Shown: in pieces, positions 38,332-47,950 of the stretch
How positions within the stretch are numbered: position 1 is the stretch's first letter
Layout: each line of letters starts with the position of its first letter
From: Mesorhizobium liriopis
GTDB taxonomy: Bacteria; Pseudomonadota; Alphaproteobacteria; Rhizobiales; Rhizobiaceae
Assembly (NCBI RefSeq): GCF_024053505.1
Contig: NZ_JAMXQS010000006.1
Coordinates: 310,001 to 374,000, forward strand
Direction of reading: 5' to 3'
Length of the DNA stretch: 64,000 bases
The notes under the pieces: model-generated
Told to the model about the DNA's origin: nothing
What the model saw: only the letters and a program-made list of their open reading frames with translations
Database searches by the model: none
Made by a program: the position numbers and the translations under genes

Positions 38332-39489
38332 CTAAAGATCCAGCGTCTTGTCGCCCGGCTGATGCACGAGCACGGCACCTCGGCCCTTGTAGAGCGGCGA
38401 TTCGAGATAGCGCGAGAGTGCAAAGCGCATCAGCACGCCGATGGCAGCCGCCAGTGGTACGGCGACCAGCAGCCCCACGAAGCCGAACATGGCGCCAAAA
38501 GCGAAAAGCGCGAACATCAGCCAGACGGGGTGGAGACCGACGCTCTTGCCGACAAGCTTGGGCTGCAGGATGTTTCCCTCGATGAACTGGCCCAGGAAGA
38601 ACACACAGGCCGTGGCGAGGACCCAGATCCAGTCCGGCCAGAACTGAACGAGCGCGACACCGAGCGCCAGCACGAGGCCGAAGGCTGAGCCGATATAAGG
38701 AATGAAGGAGATCAGACCGGCGAAAAGGCCGATCAGAATACCGAAATTCAGCCCGACCAGCGTCAGGCCGACCGCATACATGGTGCCGAGAATCAAGCAA
38801 AGCGCGCCCTGCCCGCGTACGAAACCGGCGGCGGCGTGGTTGATCTCTGCCGCAAGGCGACGAACCGTCATCACGTGATCGCGCGGCACCCAGGAATCGA
38901 CCGAAGCGACCATGCGATCCCAGTCGAGCAGCATGTAGAAGGCGACGACCGGGGTGACGATGAAGAGACCTGCAACATTGACGATGGCGAGGCCCGATTG
39001 CCAGATGCGGGTGAAGATCGTCGTCGCGATCGACGTGCCCGAAGACAGGATTTGATCGAGCCCGCTGCGTAGGTCGGCGGGATTTACGCCAAAGCGCTCT
39101 TCCAGCCATTGCGGATCGAAGCTAGTGATCAAGGTCTGCAACTGCCTGAGATAGCTCGGGATGTTCGCGCCGAAGTCACGGAACTGCGCGCTGAGCACGG
39201 GTATCAGTACCATCAACCCGACGATCAGGATCACTAGAAATGTCAGCAGGATGACGGTGGACGCCATCAGACGCGACAGACCGAACCGTTGCAGCCGATC
39301 GGCCACCGGATCAAGGAAATAGGCTAACACCATGCCCGCGATGAAGGGCAGGAGGATGTCGGAGAAGACAAGAAAGAAAACGACGAGGATCGCCGCCGCG
39401 ATCAGCCAGAAGCGGAGCTGACGACGAAACGCCGCCGCCGCTGTGGCATCGGCCACGGCAACCTCAACGGGATGAGGATTCGCCTTCAC
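38332..39489 (-). CDS. AI-2E/PerM-family transporter
   Basis: A 385-residue membrane protein. Several hydrophobic spans occur: residues about 28-70 hold two close ones (LIAAAILVVFFLVFSDI, then PFIAGMVLAYFLDPV), about 78-100 another, and further groups near 160-190, 225-290 and 320-360. Conserved-like stretches include FIPYIGSAFG and FLGQFIEGNILQP. This is the AI-2E/PerM family, whose substrates are mostly undefined. It overlaps the CDP-alcohol phosphotransferase by 26 bases. Confidence 0.85.
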   Translation of the reverse strand: MKANPHPVEVAVADATAAAAFRRQLRFWLIAAAILVVFFLVFSDILLPFIAGMVLAYFLDPVADRLQRFGLSRLMASTVILLTFLVILIVGLMVLIPVLSAQFRDFGANIPSYLRQLQTLITSFDPQWLEERFGVNPADLRSGLDQILSSGTSIATTIFTRIWQSGLAIVNVAGLFIVTPVVAFYMLLDWDRMVASVDSWVPRDHVMTVRRLAAEINHAAAGFVRGQGALCLILGTMYAVGLTLVGLNFGILIGLFAGLISFIPYIGSAFGLVLALGVALVQFWPDWIWVLATACVFFLGQFIEGNILQPKLVGKSVGLHPVWLMFALFAFGAMFGFVGLLVAVPLAAAIGVLMRFALSRYLESPLYKGRGAVLVHQPGDKTLDL

Positions 39490-40021
39490 GCGCGCCGCCC
39501 ATATGCTTCAGCCATGCCACGAGATAGGCCGCCGCCGAAGCGACGGTCAAGATGCCGGACACGGCGATGAGAAAAGGCATGACCGCATCGACTGCCGGCC
39601 ATACCGAAAGCCGTGCCAGCGCAAGACCGGCGACGACGATCTGCACGGTCGTGTTCACCTTCGACACGAAGAGCGGTCTCACATGGACCGGATGGTGCAT
39701 GACCGTCGAGAGCAGCACCGCGAGTACGATCAGTACATCGCGCGACACTGCCAGCACCACAAGCCAGAGCGGCAGTTGGCCCATCAGACCGAGAACCACG
39801 AAAACCGAGACGAGCAGAAGCTTGTCGGCCATCGGATCGAGATAGGCGCCCAGTTCGGAACGCTGGTCGAAGTGACGCGCGATGAAACCGTCCACGCCGT
39901 CCGACACGCCAGCGAGGATAAAACCTGCGAACGCCCACCCCGTGGCGCCCTCCAGCAAAGCGTAGATCACGCAGGGCACGAGCAGGAGCCGCATGATCGA
40001 AATGATGTTGGGTATCGTCAC
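39464..40021 (-). CDS. CDP-alcohol phosphatidyltransferase
   Basis: A 185-residue membrane protein, from GTG 40021; a TTG at 40048 is less likely. The motif SDGVDGFIARHFDQRSELGAYLDPMADK (in parts: DGVDGFIARHF, then GAYLDPMADK) is the CDP-alcohol phosphotransferase signature. Multiple hydrophobic spans surround it. It transfers a phosphoalcohol from CDP-linked donor in phospholipid synthesis. The exact lipid is not defined by sequence; a second family member (pgsA) lies at 50172. AGGAG lies 13 bases before the GTG. Confidence 0.85.
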   Translation of the reverse strand: MTIPNIISIMRLLLVPCVIYALLEGATGWAFAGFILAGVSDGVDGFIARHFDQRSELGAYLDPMADKLLLVSVFVVLGLMGQLPLWLVVLAVSRDVLIVLAVLLSTVMHHPVHVRPLFVSKVNTTVQIVVAGLALARLSVWPAVDAVMPFLIAVSGILTVASAAAYLVAWLKHMGGAREGESSSR

Positions 40022-40183
40022 TTGCCGCCGCACGCTCCTTCGCCGCAAAAATGACGATGCGAGGCGGGCGGTGCAAGGCGCGGAGCGGTTTAAGCTGGGT
40101 GCAACGCGACGCTGCCTTGCGAATGCGCCTTTTAACGTGCAAGAGCCCGTTACATTCTACCGGGAACAACCAAGAGGCGGGCG

Positions 40184-41245
40184 ATGACGGAACGGCGCAA
40201 TGGGGCAACCTATGCACAGGCCGGGGTGGACATCGACGCCGGCAATCTCCTGGTCGAAAAGATCAAGCCCATCGTACGCACCACCCTGCGTCCCGGGGCA
40301 GGCGAAATCGGCGGCTTTGGCGGCTTGTTCGATCTCAAGGCGGCAGGCTTCGAGGATCCGGTTCTGGTTGCTGCCAATGATGGCGTCGGCACCAAGCTCA
40401 AGATCGCGATCGACACCGGGCTTCGCACCACCATCGGCATCGACCTCGTGGCGATGTGCGTCAATGATCTCGTCGTTCAGGGCGCTGAGCCCCTGTTCTT
40501 CCTCGACTATTATGCGGTCGGAAAGCTGAACCCGGACGAGGGTGCCGAGATCGTCTCGGGCATCGCCGAAGGTTGCCGGCAGGCCGGTTGTGCGCTGATC
40601 GGCGGCGAAACCGCTGAGATGCCGGGGCTGTATCGCGAGGGCGACTACGACCTCGCCGGTTTCGCGGTGGGTGCAGCCGAGCGCGGGCAGTTGCTGCCGA
40701 CCGACGACATCGTGGAAGGTGATGTACTGCTCGGCCTCGCGTCATCCGGCCTTCATTCTAACGGCTTCTCGCTCGTGCGCCATATCGTGGCGCAGAGCGG
40801 TCTCGACTGGCAGGCCGACGCGCCCTTCGCACCGGGCAAGACGCTCGGCGAAGCGCTGCTCGAGCCGACGCGCATCTATGTGAAGCCGCTGCTCCAAGCC
40901 ATCCGCAACACGCATGGGCTGAAAGCGCTGGCGCATATCACGGGCGGTGGTTTCGTCGACAACATCCCGCGCGTGCTCCCCGAAGACTACGCGGCGGAAA
41001 TCGACCTCGAAGCTGTCGATGTGCCGGATGTCTTCAAATGGCTTGCGAAGACCGGCGGCGTCGCCGAGCACGAGATGATGCGCACCTTCAACTGCGGCAT
41101 CGGCATGGTCGTGGTCGCCGCAGCCGGACAGGCGGCGCAGGTCGCGGCAGTGTTGCAGCAGGCTGGCGAAACGGTCAGCACCATTGGCCGCGTCATCCCG
41201 CGCCGTGATGCGGCAGTCACCTTCATGGGCGAGCTCTCGCTATGA
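40184..41245 (+). CDS. purM: Phosphoribosylformylglycinamidine cyclo-ligase
   Basis: A 353-residue enzyme of purine synthesis converting FGAM to AIR with ATP. Characteristic segments are [18 protein letters not shown] near 60-78 and [20 protein letters not shown] near 87-106, with [11 protein letters not shown] near 140-150 and [13 protein letters not shown] near 185-200. Length matches PurM. It overlaps purN by four bases, the usual rhizobial pair. Confidence 0.95.
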   Translation: MTERRNGATYAQAGVDIDAGNLLVEKIKPIVRTTLRPGAGEIGGFGGLFDLKAAGFEDPVLVAANDGVGTKLKIAIDTGLRTTIGIDLVAMCVNDLVVQGAEPLFFLDYYAVGKLNPDEGAEIVSGIAEGCRQAGCALIGGETAEMPGLYREGDYDLAGFAVGAAERGQLLPTDDIVEGDVLLGLASSGLHSNGFSLVRHIVAQSGLDWQADAPFAPGKTLGEALLEPTRIYVKPLLQAIRNTHGLKALAHITGGGFVDNIPRVLPEDYAAEIDLEAVDVPDVFKWLAKTGGVAEHEMMRTFNCGIGMVVVAAAGQAAQVAAVLQQAGETVSTIGRVIPRRDAAVTFMGELSL

Positions 41246-41949
41246 GCAGCGTGAAGAAGCCGGTCGCGATCCTGATCTCGGGTCGCGGGTCGAACATGGC
41301 GGCACTGATCGACGCGGCCGCCGAAACGGATTTTCCGGCAAGGGTGGTGCTGGTCGTATCCGACAACGCCGACGCCAAGGGCCTCATTGTCGCGCAGCAG
41401 GTGGGGATCGCAACGGAAACGATCGAGCGCAAAGGTTACGCCAGCAAGGCCGAGCATGAGGCTGCAATCACCGCCGCGTTGAGAAAAGCCGGGGCAGAAC
41501 TGATCTGCCTCGCAGGCTTCATGCGCGTTCTTTCTGCCGGCTTCATCGGCGATTGGCGCGGACGCATCCTCAACATCCACCCCTCGCTCCTGCCGAGCTA
41601 TCGCGGGCTCGACCCGCACAAGCGCGCGCTGGATGATGGCGTTTTGATCCACGGCTGCTCCGTGCATTTCGTGACCGAAGAGCTGGATGCCGGCCCGATC
41701 GTGTCACAAGGTGCCGTGCCGGTTCTGGGCGACGACACGGAAAAAACGCTCGCAGCCCGCGTGCTCGGCGTCGAGCACCGGATTTATCCCTTGGCGCTCA
41801 AGATGGTAGCGGAAGGTCTGGCGGAGTTCGCAGGCGGCCGAGTCCGTTTCCGGCATCAGCCCCAGCCGAAGGCCGGCTCCGCATCGCTGATCGCACCGGC
41901 CATCTCCTCACGCGGCAGCTTCGAGGATCTGGCGCGTTTGACGCCCTAA
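41242..41949 (+). CDS. purN: Phosphoribosylglycinamide formyltransferase
   Basis: A 235-residue enzyme that transfers a formyl group from 10-formyl-THF to GAR in purine synthesis. The N-terminal [12 protein letters not shown] and the catalytic region [20 protein letters not shown] (in parts: [26 protein letters not shown]) match PurN. ATGA-overlapped with purM. Intact. Confidence 0.95.
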   Translation: MSSVKKPVAILISGRGSNMAALIDAAAETDFPARVVLVVSDNADAKGLIVAQQVGIATETIERKGYASKAEHEAAITAALRKAGAELICLAGFMRVLSAGFIGDWRGRILNIHPSLLPSYRGLDPHKRALDDGVLIHGCSVHFVTEELDAGPIVSQGAVPVLGDDTEKTLAARVLGVEHRIYPLALKMVAEGLAEFAGGRVRFRHQPQPKAGSASLIAPAISSRGSFEDLARLTP

Positions 41950-41958
41950 AACCGATGT

Positions 41959-41980
41959 TGCGGCTCCTAAGCGAGCCGCA
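41959..41980. terminator. Hairpin between purN and the oxidoreductase gene
   Basis: TGCGGCTC at 41959-41966, loop CTAAGC, GAGCCGCA at 41973-41980. It lies at the convergent ends of purN and the oxidoreductase (TAG at 41967-41969). A short T-run follows on the plus strand. Confidence 0.45.
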
Positions 41981-44072
41981 GCCATACTTTTGTGTCGTGA
42001 AACGCCGCGCCGCCATAGGGCGCGCCGGGGTCTGCGCCGACAAGCGTGTTGATCCCCTCGCCCCGTTCATGCGCGCTGTTGGGCCAGATGCCCTCGGCGA
42101 TGACCACGCCACGACGAATGCCACCAAACAGCTTGGCGTGCAGAATCACTTCGCCCCGATGGTTGCCGATCTCGACACGCGTGCCATCCTCGATACCAAG
42201 CGTACTCGCATCTTGAGGATGAACCAGAAGCTCCGGCCGCCCTTCCTTGCCTTTCGAGGTCGGCGTTTCGGTGAAAGTCGAGTTCAGGAATTGTCGTGCG
42301 GGTGAGGTCGTCAGCCGGAATGGATGCTCGGAATCGGCGACTTCGATCAGGTCCACATGGTCGGGGAAGCGCGGCAGGCTTTCGTGACTGCCCTGCAAGC
42401 CCATGCTTTTCGGCGGGCGGTTGGGCGCGGGCGTATTCGCCCAGTCGGGACGGAAGCGAAACTTGCCGTCCGGATGCGCAAAGCCGTTGGAATAATGCGC
42501 GGTCTCGAACGGCGGCTGCATGTCGGCCCAGCGCTGCGTTTCGAAAGAATCAAAGCCTCCCAGCCCGCGCTTGGCGAGCATGGTGTCGATCAACTCCCGT
42601 TCGGTCTTGCCGAAGCCCGGTCTGTCGGCAACGCCAAGCCGCTTGGCGAGCTCCTCGATCACGAAATGATTGGTGCGTGGCCCCTCCGGCGGTTCGATCA
42701 GCTTGGCGCCCAGCGTGATATGCTGCTGCCCGCCGCCTTTGTAGATGTCGTCATGTTCGAGGAACATGGTCGCGGGTAGCACGACGTCGGCGAGTTGGGC
42801 CGTGTCCGTCATGAACTGCTCGTGGACGCAGGTGAACAAGTCATCGCGCTGGAAACCCTGACGCACCAGGCGATGCTCGGGCGCGACATTGGCCGGGTTG
42901 GTGTTCTGGATCAGCATCGCCGTGACAGGCGGGCCATTGTAAAGCGCCTCGCGGTCGCCGGTCAGCACGCGACCGATCTTGGATTGATCCAGATACCGAA
43001 TGCGTGGGTCGGCCATCTTCGCGCCTTCGATCTCGGACGTATCGAGCTTGAAGATGCTGGAATTGGAATGGAACGCCCCGCCACCTTCCAGTGCCCACGC
43101 GCCGGTGACGGCCGCGATCGAGAGCGCCGCATGCATGTTGACCGCGCCGTTGCGCTGGCGTGAAAAACCATAGCCGAGACGGAAGAAAGTGCGCTTGGTT
43201 TCACCCACGAGCCGCGCGAAAGTCTCGATCTCCTCGACGCTCAAACCGGTGATGGCGGATGCCCACTCCGGCGTGCGCGTCTGCAGATGCGCTTCGAGCC
43301 CCGCCGGGTCGTCGGCGTGCCTGGCGAGGAACTCACGGTCGGCGAACCCGTCGCGGAAGATCACATGCATCGCCGCACAGGCAAGGGCGCCATCGGTGCC
43401 GGGCTTTAGCACGAGGCCGAGATCGGCCTGCTTCATCGTGGCATTTTCGTAGACGTCGATGACGACGATTTTCGCCCCGCGCTCCTTCCGCGCCCGGATC
43501 GCATGGGTCATCACATTGACCTGCGTGACCACGGCGTTCGTGCCCCAGATCACCACGCAATCCGATTTTGCCATCTCGCGCGGGTCGGGGCCGATCAGCC
43601 GGCCCGTACCCATCACGAAGCCGGTCCAGGCGAGATTGGTGCAGAAGCTGTCGAAGAGATTGGAATATTTCTTGGCGTGGCGCAGGCGGTTGATGCCGTC
43701 GCGCTGCACGAGGCCCATGGTGCCGGCATAATAATTTGGCCAGACGGTCTCGGAGCCGTACCTCTCTTCCGCGCGGATGAACTTTTCCGCCACGAGATCG
43801 AGGGCGGCTTCCCAACTCGCTTCCTTCCACACACCCTCACCCTTCGCACCACCGCGCACAAGCGGCTTCAGGAGCCGGTCGGGATGATGGATGCGCTCGG
43901 CATAGCGCGCGACCTTGGCGCAGATGACGCCGGCAGTATAGGTGTTGGCCTTCGCCCCATGGACACGGCCGATGCGCTTGCCATCGATCACCTCGACGTC
44001 CAGCGCGCAGGTGGACGGGCAATCGTGCGGACAGGCCGAATGGCCGATCTTGATCGGAACGTGCTGGTTCAT
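41967..44072 (-). CDS. Molybdopterin-dependent oxidoreductase
   Basis: A 701-residue protein from ATG 44072 (an extended start at 44117 lacks support). The N-terminus HSACPHDCPSTCALDVEV, plus a Cys in VICAKVARY about 30 residues later, is the iron-sulfur cluster ligand pattern of the DMSO reductase family. Middle segments include YGFSRQRNGAVNMHAAL and MLIQNTNPANVAPEH; C-terminal LLVHPQDASTLGI fits the molydopterin-binding domain. It probably reduces an S- or N-oxide or oxidises a small substrate in the cytoplasm, since no Tat signal is present. The substrate is unknown. Confidence 0.85.
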   Translation of the reverse strand: MNQHVPIKIGHSACPHDCPSTCALDVEVIDGKRIGRVHGAKANTYTAGVICAKVARYAERIHHPDRLLKPLVRGGAKGEGVWKEASWEAALDLVAEKFIRAEERYGSETVWPNYYAGTMGLVQRDGINRLRHAKKYSNLFDSFCTNLAWTGFVMGTGRLIGPDPREMAKSDCVVIWGTNAVVTQVNVMTHAIRARKERGAKIVVIDVYENATMKQADLGLVLKPGTDGALACAAMHVIFRDGFADREFLARHADDPAGLEAHLQTRTPEWASAITGLSVEEIETFARLVGETKRTFFRLGYGFSRQRNGAVNMHAALSIAAVTGAWALEGGGAFHSNSSIFKLDTSEIEGAKMADPRIRYLDQSKIGRVLTGDREALYNGPPVTAMLIQNTNPANVAPEHRLVRQGFQRDDLFTCVHEQFMTDTAQLADVVLPATMFLEHDDIYKGGGQQHITLGAKLIEPPEGPRTNHFVIEELAKRLGVADRPGFGKTERELIDTMLAKRGLGGFDSFETQRWADMQPPFETAHYSNGFAHPDGKFRFRPDWANTPAPNRPPKSMGLQGSHESLPRFPDHVDLIEVADSEHPFRLTTSPARQFLNSTFTETPTSKGKEGRPELLVHPQDASTLGIEDGTRVEIGNHRGEVILHAKLFGGIRRGVVIAEGIWPNSAHERGEGINTLVGADPGAPYGGAAFHDTKVWLRLA

Positions 44073-44142
44073 GGCTCGATCTCTAGCCGGTTTCGCCCCT
44101 GTGGAGTAGAGCGGCATTCATGCGCAGACTGGCCCAGCCGAA

Positions 44143-44997
44143 ATGAATTACCGCCACGCCTTCCATGCGGGCAACTTTGCGGATGTGCTCAAGCACTTCG
44201 TCCTGTCGCGAATCGTCCTCTATCTGCAGAAGAAAGAAAAGCCGTTCCGCGTGATCGACACCCATGCGGGACGCGGACGCTATGAGCTGTCGTCCAGCGA
44301 AGCCCAACGGACCGGCGAATGGCGCGACGGCATCGGTCGCGTGCTCGATGCCGAGTTGCCCGCACCGGTTGCCGAACTGTTGGCACCCTACCTTGCCACC
44401 ATCAAGGAAGATGCCGATGGCTTTTCGGCCTATCCCGGCTCACCGCTCGTTGCGCGCCGCCTGTTGCGCAAGCAGGACAGGCTGACGGCCATCGAATTGC
44501 ATCCGCGGGATTCCGAAGCACTTCGGTCGCTTTTTGCCGGCGACTTCCAGGTTCGCGTCATTCACCTCGATGGCTGGCTCGCGCTCAACAGCCAGTTGCC
44601 ACCCAAGGAAAAGCGCGGGGTGGTGCTGGTCGATCCGCCCTTCGAAGAGCCGGATGAATTCGACAGGCTCGTGGAGGGACTTAAGACCGCCCATAGCCGC
44701 TGGCCGGGCGGAACCTATGCGCTGTGGTATCCCATCAAGGATCGCAAGGCGGTGGCGCGGTTTCGAGAGGCTCTGAAAGGATCCGGCATCCCCGACATCA
44801 TCGATGTGACGATCGATGTCCGCGCGCCGTCGCCCGAGCCGAAGCTCGACGGTTGTGGCATGGTCGTCGTCAATCCGCCCTACACGCTGGAAGCCGAGCT
44901 GGCGGTCGTTCTGCCAGTGCTGCGCGACCTGCTCGCGCAGGGCGACGGAGCCGCAGCCACTGTCACCCGGCTTGCAAAGGAGGCACAGCCGGGCTGA
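44143..44997 (+). CDS. rlmJ: 23S rRNA (adenine2030-N6)-methyltransferase
   Basis: A 284-residue enzyme. The N-terminus MNYRHAFHAGNFADVLKH is characteristic of RlmJ. VIDTHAGRGRYEL near residues 37-49 is the SAM site, and VVLVDPPFEEPDEF near 160-173 is the catalytic DPPF motif. It methylates A2030 of 23S rRNA. The start ATG and length match the family. Confidence 0.92.
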   Translation: MNYRHAFHAGNFADVLKHFVLSRIVLYLQKKEKPFRVIDTHAGRGRYELSSSEAQRTGEWRDGIGRVLDAELPAPVAELLAPYLATIKEDADGFSAYPGSPLVARRLLRKQDRLTAIELHPRDSEALRSLFAGDFQVRVIHLDGWLALNSQLPPKEKRGVVLVDPPFEEPDEFDRLVEGLKTAHSRWPGGTYALWYPIKDRKAVARFREALKGSGIPDIIDVTIDVRAPSPEPKLDGCGMVVVNPPYTLEAELAVVLPVLRDLLAQGDGAAATVTRLAKEAQPG

Positions 44998-45083
44998 ATT
45001 CGTCGCAGCAGGCTTGACCTCGGGGCTTCGCGCGCGACAATTCGGGCAAAACCGTGACCGACCTCCTTCGACGAGATTCGCCG

Positions 45084-45518
45084 ATGCTTCGCCAACTCGC
45101 CTCTTTCGCCGCTGCAGCCCTCGCGCTTGGCGGCATCTTTGCACCGCAGCCTGCCTTCAGCGCCGATCCGATCTCGATTCAGGTCGATCCCGGCGTTTGC
45201 GCCGAGCAGCGTTACCTCGGACGCATCGTTTCCCGCTTCGATTATCAGGTGCGCCACGTGCCGAACTTGCCGCAGGTCGGCATCGAATCCTTCTACAACA
45301 TCACCGAGCGTCGCTACGAGCCGACCGACGACTGGCACCCGATCTCGCGCCGCTATTGCACGGCCGATGTGGTTCTTTCGGACGGCCAGCGCCGCGACAT
45401 CGATTATCTGATCGAGACCGACATGGGCTTTGCCTCGATCGGCAACAGCGTCGAGTTCTGCGTGGAAGGCTTCGACCGCTGGTATGTCTATAATGGCGGC
45501 TGCCGCGTTCTGAAGTAA
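45084..45518 (+). CDS. Small exported protein
   Basis: A 144-residue protein from ATG 45084 (GTG at 45054 possible). The N-terminal 28 residues are a signal peptide ending near AFSADP. The mature part has four cysteines, likely in disulfides, with SRFDYQVRHVPNLPQVGI and RYCTADVVLSDGQRRDID segments. It resembles rhizobial periplasmic proteins of unknown function. It precedes the RNase T2 gene by four bases. Confidence 0.75.
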   Translation: MLRQLASFAAAALALGGIFAPQPAFSADPISIQVDPGVCAEQRYLGRIVSRFDYQVRHVPNLPQVGIESFYNITERRYEPTDDWHPISRRYCTADVVLSDGQRRDIDYLIETDMGFASIGNSVEFCVEGFDRWYVYNGGCRVLK

Positions 45519-45522
45519 GCCG

Positions 45523-46164
45523 ATGCGGCGATTGCTGGGTTACGTCGTTGGCCTCGCGCTCGCAGGCCTGTCCTCCGTCGCACAGGCCGAAGACTTCGAC
45601 TTTTACGTTCTCGCCCTGTCATGGTCGCCGAGCTATTGTGCGAGCGAAGGCGCCAACGCCAACCGGCAGCAATGCGGGGCGACGAAACCCTACTCCTTCG
45701 TGGTCCATGGCCTGTGGCCGCAGCGGGAACGTGGTTATCCAGCCGACTGCGCGACGGATGAGCCGCGTGTGCCGCGCGAACTGGCCCGTAAGCTGTTCGA
45801 CATCATGCCGTCCACGGGCCTGATCGGCTATCAATGGCGCAAGCACGGAAGCTGCTCCGGCCTCTCGCAAACGGACTATTTCTCGCTTCTGCGGCGCGCG
45901 CGTGAAAAGGTCCGCGTCCCGAACGAGTTCAGCAACCCACGCGAGGCGCGCAACGTCGCTCCATCACAGGTCGAGGCGCGTTTCATCCAAAGCAATCCGG
46001 GCCTGACACCCGACGCCATCGCAGTCGCCTGCGACGGGCAGTTCATCAGCGAGGTGCGAATCTGCATGACAAAGGATCTCGCCTTCCGTTCATGTCCGGA
46101 GGTGGACCGGCGCGCCTGCAAACGCGGCAGCGCGCGCATGCCGCCCCTCGGCACAAACCGCTGA
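45523..46164 (+). CDS. Ribonuclease T2 family protein (secreted)
   Basis: A 213-residue protein. Residues 1-22 form a signal peptide (ending VAQAE). RNase T2 motifs: FVVHGLWP at about 59-66 (His62) and GYQWRKHGSCSG at about 102-113 (His108), with cysteines for disulfides nearby. The second motif lacks the Glu seen in fungal and plant enzymes, as in many bacterial relatives. It would degrade RNA in the periplasm or outside. Directly follows the exported protein gene. Confidence 0.88.
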   Translation: MRRLLGYVVGLALAGLSSVAQAEDFDFYVLALSWSPSYCASEGANANRQQCGATKPYSFVVHGLWPQRERGYPADCATDEPRVPRELARKLFDIMPSTGLIGYQWRKHGSCSGLSQTDYFSLLRRAREKVRVPNEFSNPREARNVAPSQVEARFIQSNPGLTPDAIAVACDGQFISEVRICMTKDLAFRSCPEVDRRACKRGSARMPPLGTNR

Positions 46165-46187
46165 ACACTCTTCAATCCGGATCGACG

Positions 46188-46766
46188 ATGCCTCGCCTGC
46201 TTTATTCCCCTCCCTCCCCATACAGCGCAAAGGTTCGCCTTGCCGCCAAGCATCTCGGAATCGCAATCGAATTGGAAACCGTGAACACGGGCCAAGCCCC
46301 GAGCGTGCTGATCGACGGCAATCCGCTCGGCAAGATTCCCACGCTGTTGCTGGACGACGGCAGCGCGGTATTCGACAGCCGCGTGATCATGCGTCATCTC
46401 GACCGCAGCGCGAAGGGCGAGCTTTTCGCCGACGAAACGGCCGAATTGATCGAGGCCGTGGCGGATGGCATCTGCGATTCCGCACTGGCCCACGTTTATG
46501 AGCGTCGCAACCGGCCGGAAGAGAAAGTCCATCAGCCCGTTCTGGACTGGCAGTGGGACAAGGTTTCGCGCGGACTCGATTGGGTGGGCGATCACCTGCC
46601 CCCGACCGCCAAGCCCGATGCCGGCGGCTTCGCCCTCCGCGCCGCGCTCGGTTACCTGGCACTGCGTTTCGGCGGAAAATGGGAAGCAGGCCGCGATGCA
46701 CTGACCGACTGGGCGACAGCGTTCGACAGCGCCCATCCCGACCTAACGGATTGCCTTCCGGCCTGA
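46188..46766 (+). CDS. Glutathione S-transferase family protein
   Basis: A 192-residue protein from ATG 46188. N-terminal thioredoxin-like part LLYSPPSPYSAKVRLAAKH at 4-22, then GKIPTLLLDDGSAVFDSRVI near 48-67 (the G-site). The helical C-terminal domain follows. Substrate unknown. A strong terminator follows. Confidence 0.85.
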   Translation: MPRLLYSPPSPYSAKVRLAAKHLGIAIELETVNTGQAPSVLIDGNPLGKIPTLLLDDGSAVFDSRVIMRHLDRSAKGELFADETAELIEAVADGICDSALAHVYERRNRPEEKVHQPVLDWQWDKVSRGLDWVGDHLPPTAKPDAGGFALRAALGYLALRFGGKWEAGRDALTDWATAFDSAHPDLTDCLPA

Positions 46767-46770
46767 AACG

Positions 46771-46799
46771 AAAAAAGCCGGGCAGATGCCCGGCTTTTT
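46771..46799. terminator. Bidirectional rho-independent terminator
   Basis: AAAAAAGCCGGGC at 46771-46783 pairs with GCCCGGCTTTTT at 46788-46799 with a small loop. The flanking A- and T-runs make it active for both the GST and the porin transcripts, which converge here. Confidence 0.92.
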
Positions 46800-46821
46800 C
46801 CTTGATCGGCTTGTCGCCGGA

Positions 46822-47484
46822 TCAGAACTTCATACCGACGCCGAACTGCACGCGGTGATCCTTCTGGTCGACATCGATCGAACCGGCACCAGTGTCGAAC
46901 GCCTTGTCGGCGTAGTCGGTGTAACGGTACTCGACGCGACCGAACACGTTCTCGGTCAGCTTGATGTCGGTGCCGGCGCCCACGGTATAGCCGACCAGCG
47001 TATTGCGATCGCGCTCGCCGCCTGCGGTGACCTTGAGGTCCTGACCGGCAACACCGGCGGTGCCGTAGATCAGCACGTCGGGCGTGACGGCGTAGCCGAG
47101 GCGGGCGCGGAGCGAGCCCTCGATGCCGGACTTGGAGCGGACGCCGTTTTCGCTCTCGTTGCGATCGCCGTAGCCGACATCACCTTCGAGACCGTAGACC
47201 ACGTTGTTGCTTTCCCAGTTGTAGCCGGCGAAAGCGCCGCCGATGATGCCGTCGGTGTCGACGTTACCGGCATCCGTGTCGGTCTTGCCCTTGGTGTAGC
47301 CGAGCTGGAGACCGGCATAAGGACCAGCCCACGAAGCAACCGGAAGGGCTTCGATCGGCGCCGGTGCCGGGGGCTCTTCGCTGATCACGTCAGCTGCGAA
47401 AGCAGGGGCCGCGCCAAGAACCGCGAGAATGCCAGCGGCGGCCAGCGGGCGAACGATCCGCGAGGGGGAAGTGAAACGCGACAT
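46822..47484 (-). CDS. Outer membrane beta-barrel protein (Omp25/31-like)
   Basis: A 220-residue protein from ATG 47484, with AAAGGAAA upstream (a TTG at 47499 is unlikely). A 30-residue signal peptide ends near AFAAD. A short Pro-rich stretch (SEEPPAPAPIEAL) is followed by beta-barrel strands (YAGLQLGYTKGK, FAGYNWES) and a C-terminal QFGVGMKF ending in Phe, the barrel assembly signal. It resembles rhizobial Omp25/31 porin-like proteins that fold as eight-stranded barrels. Confidence 0.9.
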   Translation of the reverse strand: MSRFTSPSRIVRPLAAAGILAVLGAAPAFAADVISEEPPAPAPIEALPVASWAGPYAGLQLGYTKGKTDTDAGNVDTDGIIGGAFAGYNWESNNVVYGLEGDVGYGDRNESENGVRSKSGIEGSLRARLGYAVTPDVLIYGTAGVAGQDLKVTAGGERDRNTLVGYTVGAGTDIKLTENVFGRVEYRYTDYADKAFDTGAGSIDVDQKDHRVQFGVGMKF

Positions 47485-47950
47485 GGTATTTCCTTTCAAA
47501 ACTCATCACTCGAAACGGGCGGGGAGCGTGGGAGTTCGCATCGCTCGCCGGTCGAGAAACAATTTCGCTGGCAAATGGGGCGGCATCCCCGCCGGAATGC
47601 GTTCATTCTGGGGCTCGAATGCGGCCGACGACCCCTGTTGCACTGATGATACAATCGGCGAACATCACTTTCTAAGCCGCTGTTCTGGATGATTTATTCG
47701 TCTTCTTGGCCTGATGGAACCTTTTTGCCCTTGAACCAAATCACCCCGTTCGCCGGATTCTCGCCGCAAGCCTGAACGGATATTTACAAGGGTAAACGCC
47801 GCAGCCCTGCGGGGTCGAAATCCCTTAACCCCGTCGCTATCTCTTCCATTCGAGACGATTCCTCGCAGCGTTCGATTCCCGCGAATGTGATCGCTGCCAT
47901 GCCACCTCGCCCTTGCGCGCGCGACTCGCGCTATGACACTCGGAAGCGGA
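47485..47950. other. Intergenic region between porin and uvrC
   Basis: About 465 bases between divergent genes with no convincing ORF. It includes an A/T-richer stretch at about 47640-47780 that probably holds promoters for both directions and a long leader of the porin. No riboswitch or tRNA is recognised. Confidence 0.4.
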